Of a DNA stretch of 5,577 nt, positions 1-5,577 are shown in pieces (the stretch's first letter is position 1; each line of letters starts with the position of its first letter). Source of the stretch: an uncultured Clostridium sp. (GTDB taxonomy: Bacteria; Bacillota; Clostridia; Clostridiales; Clostridiaceae); assembly GCA_934777095.1 (NCBI GenBank), contig CAKVNP010000170.1, positions 1 through 5,577 of the forward strand, given 5' to 3'. The translations under genes were made by a program, and so were the position numbers. The notes under the pieces are model-generated. The model was given only the letters and a program-made list of their open reading frames with translations. It was not told the DNA's origin and searched no databases.

Positions 1-155
1 TAAGAATTAATTTAAAATCATGGTTTAATGAAAAGAAGAATTATAAAATTACAAAATGCCCTAACTGCAAACAGAAACTACGCCTTCCTAGAGGAAAAGG
101 GAAAATTGTAGTTACTTGCAAAAAATGTTCAACTAAATTTGATTATAGAACATAA
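1..155 (+). CDS. C-terminal end of a zinc-ribbon protein (5' end outside window)
   Basis: An open frame runs from the left edge to a TAA at 153-155 and encodes 50 complete residues. It contains no in-frame ATG, so the start lies upstream of the window. What is seen: two CxxC knuckles, CPNC (residues 19-22 of the visible part) and CKKC (39-42), separated by 16 residues that include the basic stretch LRLPRGKGK. This is the layout of a zinc ribbon in which four cysteines hold one zinc ion. From memory, similar C-terminal ribbons (CPxC, then RxPRGKGKI, then TCxxC) occur in small clostridial proteins, some with membrane segments or other domains in front; I cannot tell which type this is. The basic linker suggests nucleic acid or protein binding, but that is inference. 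The gene converges on the methyltransferase and ends in the flank of the shared terminator. The zinc-ribbon call is firm; the function is unknown. Confidence 0.8.
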   Translation, partial: RINLKSWFNEKKNYKITKCPNCKQKLRLPRGKGKIVVTCKKCSTKFDYRT

Positions 156-222
156 AAAACACATGGCCGCTGAACCGTCCCCTGTCTAGTTACAAGGGAC
201 AGATCTAAGCCATGTTTTTTTT
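154..222. terminator. Shared bidirectional intrinsic terminator between convergent genes
   Basis: The arms ACATGGC (161-167) and GCCATGT (209-215) are perfect reverse complements. They are flanked by an A run at 154-159 and a run of eight T at 215-222, so each strand has a stem followed by a T-rich tract. A second, inner stem forms from GTCCC (177-181) and GGGAC (196-200). On the minus transcript it extends to seven pairs with one G-U wobble, CUGUCCC with GGGACGG. The stop codon of the plus-strand zinc-ribbon gene (153-155) lies in the A run, and the stop codon of the minus-strand methyltransferase (221-223) overlaps the end of the T run. The hairpin therefore probably ends transcription of both genes. 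The outer loop is long for a classical terminator, which lowers certainty a little. Confidence 0.75.
175..202 (-). repeat. Short palindromic repeat-like element inside the terminator loop
   Basis: On the minus strand this stretch begins CTGTCCC and ends GGGGACGG, and it continues into TTC, giving GGGGACGGTTC (172-182). The two ends pair with each other: CUGUCCC with GGGACGG, with one G-U pair. From memory, GGGGACGGTTC with a nearby complementary GTCCC is a recurrent intergenic motif in Clostridia and other Firmicutes, often around IS200-like or REP-associated transposase genes. Only one copy is present in this window, so its repeated nature is not shown here and rests on recalled family knowledge. 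No transposase is nearby. It could equally be just the apical part of the terminator. Confidence 0.4.
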
Positions 223-1018
223 ACATTTTAACTCCTTTGGCAATCAAATTCAAAAGAATTATAGTGCAATTTTCCTCCAATTTGCAATCCTTGCACAATT
301 TCATTATCTTTGCCAACCTAGGATTATACCTATTTATCATTCTTATTTGATTTTCACTTAAAAATGAATAACCCATTAAATTTTTAACACCGATAAGGTC
401 ACTATGAACCGTTACTGCTTCAAAATCTAAAGAACAAAATCCATTATTTTTTAGTATTTTTAACAATTTCCGTCCTACTTCTCTATTCCAGCCTGCTCTT
501 TTTTCTAATTGAGCTAAAAATCCTCTCCCATTTCTCATGATAAAATCTGGATCACTCACACCACTTAATCCTCGGTCAGAATCGATAATTGCCACTATTC
601 CTCCTGGTTTAAGCAGCCTATATATCTCTCTAGTTGCCTCATTTGGCTTGTCTAAATGTTGATAAACAAATCTGCAGATTACAAAATCATATGTTTCACT
701 TTGCAGGCCGCTTTTAATAATAGATGACTTTTTAAAATCAACTCTTTCTCTGCCATATGAAGACAACCTCTTCTTTGCAACTTCCATAAGTTTTTCATCA
801 TATTCCAAAGCTGTAATTTTACAATTTGCCAAGTTCTCCAATAAAAGTTCAGTATAAAACCCAGGGCCAGCTCCGGCATCTAAAATTTTCATGCCATCTC
901 TCAGACCAAACCACTTTAATGTCCTAAATTCTTTATCCCAGCCTAATTTAGCCTGTACTTTCAATCTATCAATCTCATTATTTAATCCAATAACATTATA
1001 TATGGAACTATAACTCAC
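221..1018 (-). CDS. Class I SAM-dependent methyltransferase, substrate unknown
   Basis: The gene encodes a 265-residue cytosolic protein predicted to transfer a methyl group from S-adenosylmethionine. What is seen: the N-terminal helix region contains EIDRLKVQ (16-23), a pattern common in this methyltransferase group. Motif I, ILDAGAGPG (45-53), forms the SAM-binding loop. An acidic residue ends the second strand (LEYD, E72). Motif IV is YDFVICRFVYQHL (110-122), and LLKPGGIVAIID (135-146) is the usual segment after the core. This matches the Methyltransf_11/25 type. The C-terminal 120 residues form a cap that probably sets the substrate, and they do not identify it. This cap holds Cys242, Cys245 and Cys251. 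The start is GTG at 1016-1018, chosen because GAAGGGA lies seven bases upstream. The stop codon touches the shared terminator. The transporter gene lies 66 bases upstream on the same strand. The fold call is firm; the reaction acceptor is unknown (small molecule, quinone-like compound or other). Confidence 0.85.
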   Translation of the reverse strand: MSYSSIYNVIGLNNEIDRLKVQAKLGWDKEFRTLKWFGLRDGMKILDAGAGPGFYTELLLENLANCKITALEYDEKLMEVAKKRLSSYGRERVDFKKSSIIKSGLQSETYDFVICRFVYQHLDKPNEATREIYRLLKPGGIVAIIDSDRGLSGVSDPDFIMRNGRGFLAQLEKRAGWNREVGRKLLKILKNNGFCSLDFEAVTVHSDLIGVKNLMGYSFLSENQIRMINRYNPRLAKIMKLCKDCKLEENCTIILLNLIAKGVKM

Positions 1019-1025
1019 AATATTT

Positions 1026-1032
1026 TCCCTTC
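1026..1032 (-). promoter_or_regulatory. Ribosome binding site deciding the GTG start of the methyltransferase
   Basis: On the minus strand the sequence reads GAAGGGA, then seven bases, then GTG (1018-1016). This Shine-Dalgarno-like site at normal spacing supports the GTG as the true start. No ATG lies near it in frame. Confidence 0.65.
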
Positions 1033-1043
1033 AAAAATTGATT

Positions 1044-1072
1044 ATTTTATATTTTATGAAAGCTATTGTCTT
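1044..1072 (-). promoter_or_regulatory. Weak sigma-A-type promoter candidate for the methyltransferase
   Basis: On the minus strand AAGACA (1072-1067; four of six match TTGACA) is followed after exactly 17 bases by TAAAAT (1049-1044; five of six match TATAAT). Transcription would start near 1037, giving a very short leader just ahead of the GAAGGGA ribosome binding site. The region is so A+T rich that such matches arise by chance. No terminator separates this gene from the transporter, so read-through transcription is an alternative or addition. Confidence 0.3.
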
Positions 1073-1084
1073 TTGTTTACTAAT

Positions 1085-1996
1085 TTATACAATTAAATAT
1101 ATAATTATAGGCAATGTTATTAATGATAATAGAGCTGAAGAAAACACTAAAATAGCTGCATACTCGACTTCTCTATCAAAGCTTTCTGCAAAAATAGTAG
1201 TAATTGTTGCTGTAGGTACAGCTGATAAAAATACTATTGTTTTACTTACTACATTATTTACACCAAAAAGCATGAAGATAAAATAAATTGACAGCGGCAT
1301 TACGATAAGTCTTAAAAAAGCACTATAATAAATAGTCCAATCTTTTAAATACTTTTTGATATTCACATTAGCTAGAATTACCCCAACTATTATCATAGAT
1401 AATGGAGAAGTAATGCTGCCTACTGATTTTATTGTTCCAAGTATAATTTCCGGCACCTTTATTTTAAAAATCATTATGATGATTCCTATATAAACCGCCA
1501 CAATTGCAGGTTTCAATAAAACCTTCTTTATATCCTTTTTATTAATACTGCCAGTAAATAATATTATTCCATAAGTCCATACTGCCGCTGTAAAAAAAAG
1601 ATTAAATATAGAGGCATATATTACTCCCTCACTCCCATATATACTATTGATTAATGGAAAGCCAATAAAACCACAGTTTGAAAAAACATTGGCAAATTGC
1701 AGCATAAATTTACGCTTACTCTTTATCGGCTTTAGAAATACATGCGAAACACCAATACTTATTACTACTGCTATAAAGCTATAAACAAAGCTTTTAATAA
1801 CATTTGCTTTCATCCTCTCATCAAAATCAAAAATAAAAGCCGAAACTATCATCAATGGCAGAGTAATATCCAACAGAATATTACAAAGCCCCTTATTCAG
1901 CTCAGAAGTTATAACCTTAGCCTTACTGGCTATTACCCCAATTAAAATAATTGAAAATAAAGATACTACTACCTCTATTACCACTCCTATATCCAT
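1085..1996 (-). CDS. AEC-family (auxin efflux carrier type) membrane transporter
   Basis: The gene encodes a 303-residue very hydrophobic inner-membrane protein of the usual length for bacterial AEC permeases (Mem_trans family). I see about ten membrane segments, near residues 5-24, 37-57, 67-88, 104-124, 126-147, 163-180, 193-212, 222-244, 250-270 and 279-300, in the five-plus-five layout of the family. Family signatures are LLDITLPLMIVSAF (41-54), NVFSNCGFIGFPL (103-115), SPLSMIIVGVILA (197-209), RLIVMPL (229-235) and AVPTATITTIFAE (259-271), the last followed by a conserved-looking acidic and Ser/Leu-rich final helix. Characterised bacterial members move organic acids such as malate or malonate; the substrate here cannot be assigned. 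The start is ATG at 1994-1996, preceded four bases upstream by a G-rich ribosome binding site. It is separated from polC by a terminator, so it has its own promoter, which I could not place with confidence. The methyltransferase follows 66 bases downstream and may share its transcript. The family call is confident. Confidence 0.88.
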   Translation of the reverse strand: MDIGVVIEVVVSLFSIILIGVIASKAKVITSELNKGLCNILLDITLPLMIVSAFIFDFDERMKANVIKSFVYSFIAVVISIGVSHVFLKPIKSKRKFMLQFANVFSNCGFIGFPLINSIYGSEGVIYASIFNLFFTAAVWTYGIILFTGSINKKDIKKVLLKPAIVAVYIGIIIMIFKIKVPEIILGTIKSVGSITSPLSMIIVGVILANVNIKKYLKDWTIYYSAFLRLIVMPLSIYFIFMLFGVNNVVSKTIVFLSAVPTATITTIFAESFDREVEYAAILVFSSALLSLITLPIIIYLIV

Positions 1997-2000
1997 ATAA

Positions 2001-2007
2001 TCCCCCC
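2001..2007 (-). promoter_or_regulatory. G-run ribosome binding site of the transporter
   Basis: On the minus strand GGGGGGA precedes the ATG (1996-1994) by four bases (TTAT). It is unusual in being six consecutive G rather than the A/G mix AGGAGG, in a region otherwise almost devoid of G. Pairing with the anti-Shine-Dalgarno sequence would include G-U pairs, and the spacing is short. It is the only purine-rich site near the start and therefore supports this ATG. Confidence 0.6.
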
Positions 2008-2012
2008 ATTTT

Positions 2013-2045
2013 TTGCTACTTAATTATTATTTTACCTAATAGCAA
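2013..2045. promoter_or_regulatory. Imperfect inverted repeat upstream of the transporter: possible operator or leader hairpin
   Basis: TTGCTA (2013-2018) is the exact reverse complement of TAGCAA (2040-2045). Allowing one unpaired C at 2019, the arms extend to nine pairs (TTA 2020-2022 with TAA 2037-2039) around a 14-base loop. It lies just ahead of the transporter's ribosome binding site. It could be a binding site for a regulator or a weak RNA hairpin in the leader. No known riboswitch or T-box signature is visible. The A+T-rich setting makes chance possible. An 8-base direct repeat, TAATTCAT, also occurs at 2061-2068 and 2087-2094; I give it little weight. Confidence 0.35.
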
Positions 2046-2098
2046 CATATATATCTACTTTAATTCATGAGTTTTCACTTTATTTATAATTCATCATA

Positions 2099-2125
2099 AA
2101 AAAAGCTGCCTTAGGCAGCTTTTTT
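2099..2125 (-). terminator. Intrinsic terminator of polC
   Basis: GCTGCC (2105-2110) and GGCAGC (2114-2119) form a perfect GC-rich stem with a three-base loop. Flanking A and T runs extend it to twelve pairs (2099-2110 with 2114-2125). On the minus strand the stem is followed by TTTTTTT, the expected termination tract. The stem begins one base after the polC stop codon (2127-2129), so polC looks like the last gene of its transcript. The plus strand also has a T run, but no plus-strand gene ends here. Confidence 0.92.
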
Positions 2126-2126
2126 A

Positions 2127-5100
2127 CTAGAATAATGATAATTGATTTGTTTCTGACATTCCTTCTAAGCATCCATGTACACTTAAAGTTTCAATTACTG
2201 TTTTAGATACTTTTGACCTTACTCTTAAGTCCTCTTTAGAAATAAATTCACCATCTTTTCTTGCCTCTACTATTGATTTAGCGGCATTAACTCCAACTCC
2301 TTGTAGTGAGCTTAATGGTGGTCTTAATGCATTACCTACAATTTGGAACTTAGTAGCGTCTGATTCATATAAATCTACCTTCATAATTTTAAACCCTCTT
2401 TTAAACATTTCAAAGGAAAGCTCTAAAACTGTTATTAATCCCTTATCCTTTACTGTTGCTGAATTCCCAAGAGCATATAATTCCTTTAGCTTTGCCTCTA
2501 CAGCACTTTCTCCTTTACAGATAAGTTCCCCGTCAAAATCATCAGCACCTCTAACTGTAAAGAATGTTGCATAGTATGCTAATGGATAATAAACCTTATA
2601 ATAAGCAACTCTCATCGCCATCATACAATATGCCACGGCGTGTCCCTTAGGGAACATGTACTTGATTCTTTTACAAGATTCAATATACCAGTCTTCAACA
2701 TTATTTTCTCTCATGGTCTTTTCAAAGTCTTCGGTCAGCCCCTTACCTTTTCTTACGCTTTCCATTATAGTGAAGGCTGTTTTAGGTTCAACACCTTTAT
2801 ACATTAAATAGACCATGATATCATCTCTGGTTGCGATACAATCTCTCAGTGTCGTATGCCCTTCCTTGATGAAATATTGGGCATTATTTAGCCAAACGTC
2901 TGTACCATGTGATAACCCAGATATTCTTACAAGGTCTGAGAAAGTCTTTGGCTGTGTATCAACTAGCATTTGACGAACGAATTTTGTACCAAATTCGGGC
3001 AGTCCATATGAACCTACATCACATTGAAGCTCTTCCCTAGTTACTCCTAAACCTTCTGGTGAAGTAAATAGTGATAATACCTTTTTATCATTAAGTGGTA
3101 TTGTCTTCGGATCAAGTCCTGTTATATCCTGAAGCATTCTCAATACCGTCGGATCGTCGTGTCCAAGTATATCAAGCTTAAGCAGACGTCCAGAAATTGA
3201 GTGATAATCAAAATGCGTAGTTGTTACATCTGAAGTAGCATCATCTGCCGGTCTTTGTATTGGTGTAAAATTATATACATCTGTATAGTTTGGTACAACC
3301 ATGATTCCCCCTGGATGCTGTCCAGTAGTTCTCTTTATTCCTGTACATCCTATAGTAAGTCTTTCTATTTCAGCCTGTGATGCAATTATTCCCTTTTGAT
3401 CTAAATACTTCTTAACAAATCCATAGGCAGTCTTTTCAGCTACTGTACCTATTGTACCAGCTTTAAATACATATCCCTTACCGAATAGTACCTCTGTATA
3501 TCGATGAATATCCCCCTGGTTATCACCAGAGAAGTTTAAGTCGATATCCGGTTCCTTATCTCCTTCAAATCCTAGGAACGTTTCGAAAGGTATATCGTGA
3601 CCATCTTTAATATAAGGCACACCGCAATCTGGACAATCCTTGTCCTCTAAATCGGCACCTGAACTTACCGAACCGTCTAAGAAGAAGATAGATTTTTTAC
3701 ATTTAGGACATACATAATGTGGTGGAAGTCCATTAACCTCCGTGATGTCTGACATGGTAGCAACAAATGATGAACCAACAGATCCTCTCGATCCAACTAG
3801 GTATCCATCTGAATATGATTTAGCTACCAGCTTTTGAGCAATAAGATAAAGCACAGCATAACCATTATTAATGATAGAATTTAATTCTTTATCTAATCTC
3901 TTTTGTACCACTTCCGGTAAATTTTCACCATAAATTGAATGAACTTTATTCATGGTCATATTTCTAATATCATCATCTGCCCCTTCAATCTTAGGAGGAT
4001 ATGTTTCATCTGGAATAGGTTTTAATACGCCAACCTCTTCTGCAATTGCCTGCGGATTTCTTATTACTACTTCTCTAGCAACTTCATCACCTAAGTATGA
4101 AAATTCTCTTAGCATTTCTTCAGTAGTCCTTAAATATAAAGGTGCCTGGTTATCTGCATCACCAAATCCCTGTCCAGCCATAATAATTCTTCTAAATGCT
4201 TCATCATGCGGCTCTAGGAAATGTACATCACCAGTAGCTACTGTAGGTTTATTACATTCTTTTGCTAAAGAATATATTCTTCTATTAATATCTTTTAATT
4301 CATCTTCATCCTTAACAGAACCTTTTTCAATTAAATATGCATTATTTGCAATAGGCTGTATTTCTACATAATCATAGAAGTTCATAACTTCCTTAACTTC
4401 TTCATCATTTTTACCTGCTAAAACAGTTCGATAAACCTCCCCTGCTTCACATGCACCACCGATAATAAGTCCATCTCTCATTTCCATCAATTTTGACTTT
4501 TTAGTTCTTGGCCTTCTATAGAAGTTATCAATATGAGATTCAGAAATAAGTTTATAAAGATTTCTGATTCCTTCCTGAGTCTTTGCTAAAATGATAATAT
4601 GATACGTTGGCAGTTTTTTAATATCAACCTTTTCTAAGAACAGCGAATTTAATTCATGCAATGATTCTACTGAAAAATCTTCTTTGATCTTTTTAATACA
4701 TTCCACAAAGATATCTGCTGTTGCCTTTGCATCATCAACTGCTCTATGGTGGCTTTCAAGTTTTATTCCTAAATACTTAGCCACTAAATTAAGCTTTACA
4801 GACTTTAATTCTGGATATAAGAATCTACATAATGGAACTGGATCTATTACTGTATATCCATATTCTATTCCTAAATCCCTACAGTTCTTTTCAATAAATC
4901 CTGTGTCAAATGATGCATTGTGAGCAACTAGTGCTGCATCACCAATAAAGTTAATAAATCTTGGAAGCACAAAATCTATGGCATCTGCCTCCCTTACCAT
5001 ATCATCAGTTATGCCTGTAAGCTCTGTAATTTTATATGGAATTGGTCTTCTTGGATTAACAAATTCACTAAAATGATCTACAATTATGCCATTTCTTACC

Positions 5101-5577
5101 TTCACAGCCCCAATTTCAATAATTCTATCATTTTTACTTGAAAAACCTGTAGTTTCTAAATCAAATACTACATATGTATCATTAAGAGTCTGTCCTTTTT
5201 CATTTAATGCTAAAGGAATTCCATCATCTACTAAGTATCCTTCTACTCCGTAAATAACCTTTATGTTGTTTTTCTTAGCTGCTATCTGTGCATCTGGGAA
5301 AGCCTGCACAACTCCATGATCTGTTATTGCAATAGCTGGATGTCCCCATTTGGCAGCTCTTTCAATAAGCTTGCTTACTGGAGTAACTCCATCCATGGCA
5401 CTCATTGTACTATGGCAATGAAGCTCAACTCTCTTTTCATTAGCTCCATCCATTCTCTCAAGCTTCTTCATTCTAAGGATATCCCTACCCATTAAAACTA
5501 CTTCTCTAGCATATGTATCATAAACAGCTTCACCTCTAACCTTACAGTAAAGACCTTTCTTGATGTTATCTAATACT
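2127..5577 (-). CDS. polC: DNA polymerase III alpha subunit, Gram-positive PolC type (5' end outside window)
   Basis: PolC is the essential replicative polymerase of Firmicutes, with 5'-3' synthesis and 3'-5' proofreading in one chain. The window shows 1149 residues of a family usually near 1430-1450; most of the N-terminal and OB region is missing. Residues below are numbered from the internal Met at 5490-5492. Before it the frame stays open to the edge, with [16 protein letters not shown] of the OB-PHP junction, so that Met is not the start. The PHP domain begins with LHCHS (24-28) and ITDHG (56-60) and resumes after the exonuclease, with GDVHF (421-425). The inserted DnaQ-like exonuclease (about 105-270) has DLETTG (D111, E113), HNASFD (D196) and HRAVDD (H249, D254), so all catalytic residues are present. 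A zinc module has C595, C598, C620 and C623. The polymerase palm has [10 protein letters not shown] (D649, D651) and [11 protein letters not shown] (D774), and FPKGHAVAY lies at 947-955. The chain ends in QLSLF (1117-1121), the sliding-clamp binding motif, then TAG. It looks intact and functional. A terminator follows at once. Confidence 0.98.
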   Translation of the reverse strand, partial: VLDNIKKGLYCKVRGEAVYDTYAREVVLMGRDILRMKKLERMDGANEKRVELHCHSTMSAMDGVTPVSKLIERAAKWGHPAIAITDHGVVQAFPDAQIAAKKNNIKVIYGVEGYLVDDGIPLALNEKGQTLNDTYVVFDLETTGFSSKNDRIIEIGAVKVRNGIIVDHFSEFVNPRRPIPYKITELTGITDDMVREADAIDFVLPRFINFIGDAALVAHNASFDTGFIEKNCRDLGIEYGYTVIDPVPLCRFLYPELKSVKLNLVAKYLGIKLESHHRAVDDAKATADIFVECIKKIKEDFSVESLHELNSLFLEKVDIKKLPTYHIIILAKTQEGIRNLYKLISESHIDNFYRRPRTKKSKLMEMRDGLIIGGACEAGEVYRTVLAGKNDEEVKEVMNFYDYVEIQPIANNAYLIEKGSVKDEDELKDINRRIYSLAKECNKPTVATGDVHFLEPHDEAFRRIIMAGQGFGDADNQAPLYLRTTEEMLREFSYLGDEVAREVVIRNPQAIAEEVGVLKPIPDETYPPKIEGADDDIRNMTMNKVHSIYGENLPEVVQKRLDKELNSIINNGYAVLYLIAQKLVAKSYSDGYLVGSRGSVGSSFVATMSDITEVNGLPPHYVCPKCKKSIFFLDGSVSSGADLEDKDCPDCGVPYIKDGHDIPFETFLGFEGDKEPDIDLNFSGDNQGDIHRYTEVLFGKGYVFKAGTIGTVAEKTAYGFVKKYLDQKGIIASQAEIERLTIGCTGIKRTTGQHPGGIMVVPNYTDVYNFTPIQRPADDATSDVTTTHFDYHSISGRLLKLDILGHDDPTVLRMLQDITGLDPKTIPLNDKKVLSLFTSPEGLGVTREELQCDVGSYGLPEFGTKFVRQMLVDTQPKTFSDLVRISGLSHGTDVWLNNAQYFIKEGHTTLRDCIATRDDIMVYLMYKGVEPKTAFTIMESVRKGKGLTEDFEKTMRENNVEDWYIESCKRIKYMFPKGHAVAYCMMAMRVAYYKVYYPLAYYATFFTVRGADDFDGELICKGESAVEAKLKELYALGNSATVKDKGLITVLELSFEMFKRGFKIMKVDLYESDATKFQIVGNALRPPLSSLQGVGVNAAKSIVEARKDGEFISKEDLRVRSKVSKTVIETLSVHGCLEGMSETNQLSLF

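Noticed and set aside
679..879. Minus-strand open frame of 66 codons inside the methyltransferase
   Set aside because: It is an alternate frame of the same strand across the SAM-binding region, and the methyltransferase frame carries all the family motifs.
1038..1286. Plus-strand open frame of 82 codons
   Set aside because: It lies almost wholly antisense to the 3' end of the transporter gene, whose protein is clearly a family member. It has no convincing ribosome binding site and no recognisable motif.
1742..1945. Plus-strand open frame of 67 codons
   Set aside because: It is antisense to the transporter gene. Its low-complexity, Asn/Tyr-rich product is typical of a shadow in A+T-rich DNA.
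1997..2098. Search for a sigma-A promoter of the transporter
   Set aside because: Several partial matches exist, for example GTGAAA followed 17 bases later by GATATA on the minus strand. None is better than expected in such A+T-rich sequence, so no promoter is called.
3654..3710. Four-cysteine cluster within polC as a possible novel zinc domain
   Set aside because: C595, C598, C620 and C623 form the known zinc-binding module of PolC, with the normal flanking sequence.
3952..4371. Plus-strand open frame of 139 codons within polC
   Set aside because: It is a Ser-rich antisense shadow of conserved PolC coding sequence, with no independent support.
4684..4923. Plus-strand open frame of 79 codons within polC
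   Set aside because: It is antisense to the proofreading exonuclease domain and has no recognisable motif.
1..5577. CRISPR arrays, tRNA or rRNA genes, insertion sequences, toxin-antitoxin or phage defence genes
   Set aside because: I saw no regularly spaced repeats, cloverleaf sequence, transposase or nuclease genes beyond the PolC exonuclease, and no small paired genes of those types.

Overview
The window reads as chromosome from a low-GC Firmicute, most likely a Clostridium or close relative. The evidence is the strong A+T bias, the PolC-type replicative polymerase (a Firmicutes marker), purine-rich ribosome binding sites and intrinsic terminators with long T runs. The genus is inferred from composition and protein style, not from a database match.

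Layout, left to right. A plus-strand gene enters from outside the window and ends at 155; it encodes the C-terminal 50 residues of a protein with a four-cysteine zinc ribbon. It converges on a minus-strand SAM-dependent methyltransferase gene (221-1018). The 65 bases between the two stop codons hold one shared bidirectional terminator, and its interior carries a short repeat-like sequence containing the motif GGGGACGGTTC on the minus strand. Upstream of the methyltransferase, also on the minus strand, lies an AEC-family (auxin efflux carrier type) membrane transporter (1085-1996). A gap of about 130 bases follows, with an imperfect inverted repeat just ahead of the transporter's ribosome binding site and a strong terminator at 2099-2125. 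The rest of the window (2127-5577) is the 3' four-fifths of polC, whose 5' end lies beyond the right edge.

How the genes relate. PolC is the essential leading-strand replicase with built-in proofreading. Its transcript appears to stop at the terminator directly after its stop codon, so the transporter and methyltransferase look like a separate unit. Those two are 66 bases apart with no terminator between them and may be partly co-transcribed, although a weak promoter candidate precedes the methyltransferase. Their substrates cannot be read from the sequence.

I found no CRISPR array, insertion sequence, RNA gene or phage feature, and no convincing new multi-gene system. The best leads are small: the repeat-like insert inside the shared terminator, the inverted repeat before the transporter, and the truncated zinc-ribbon protein.
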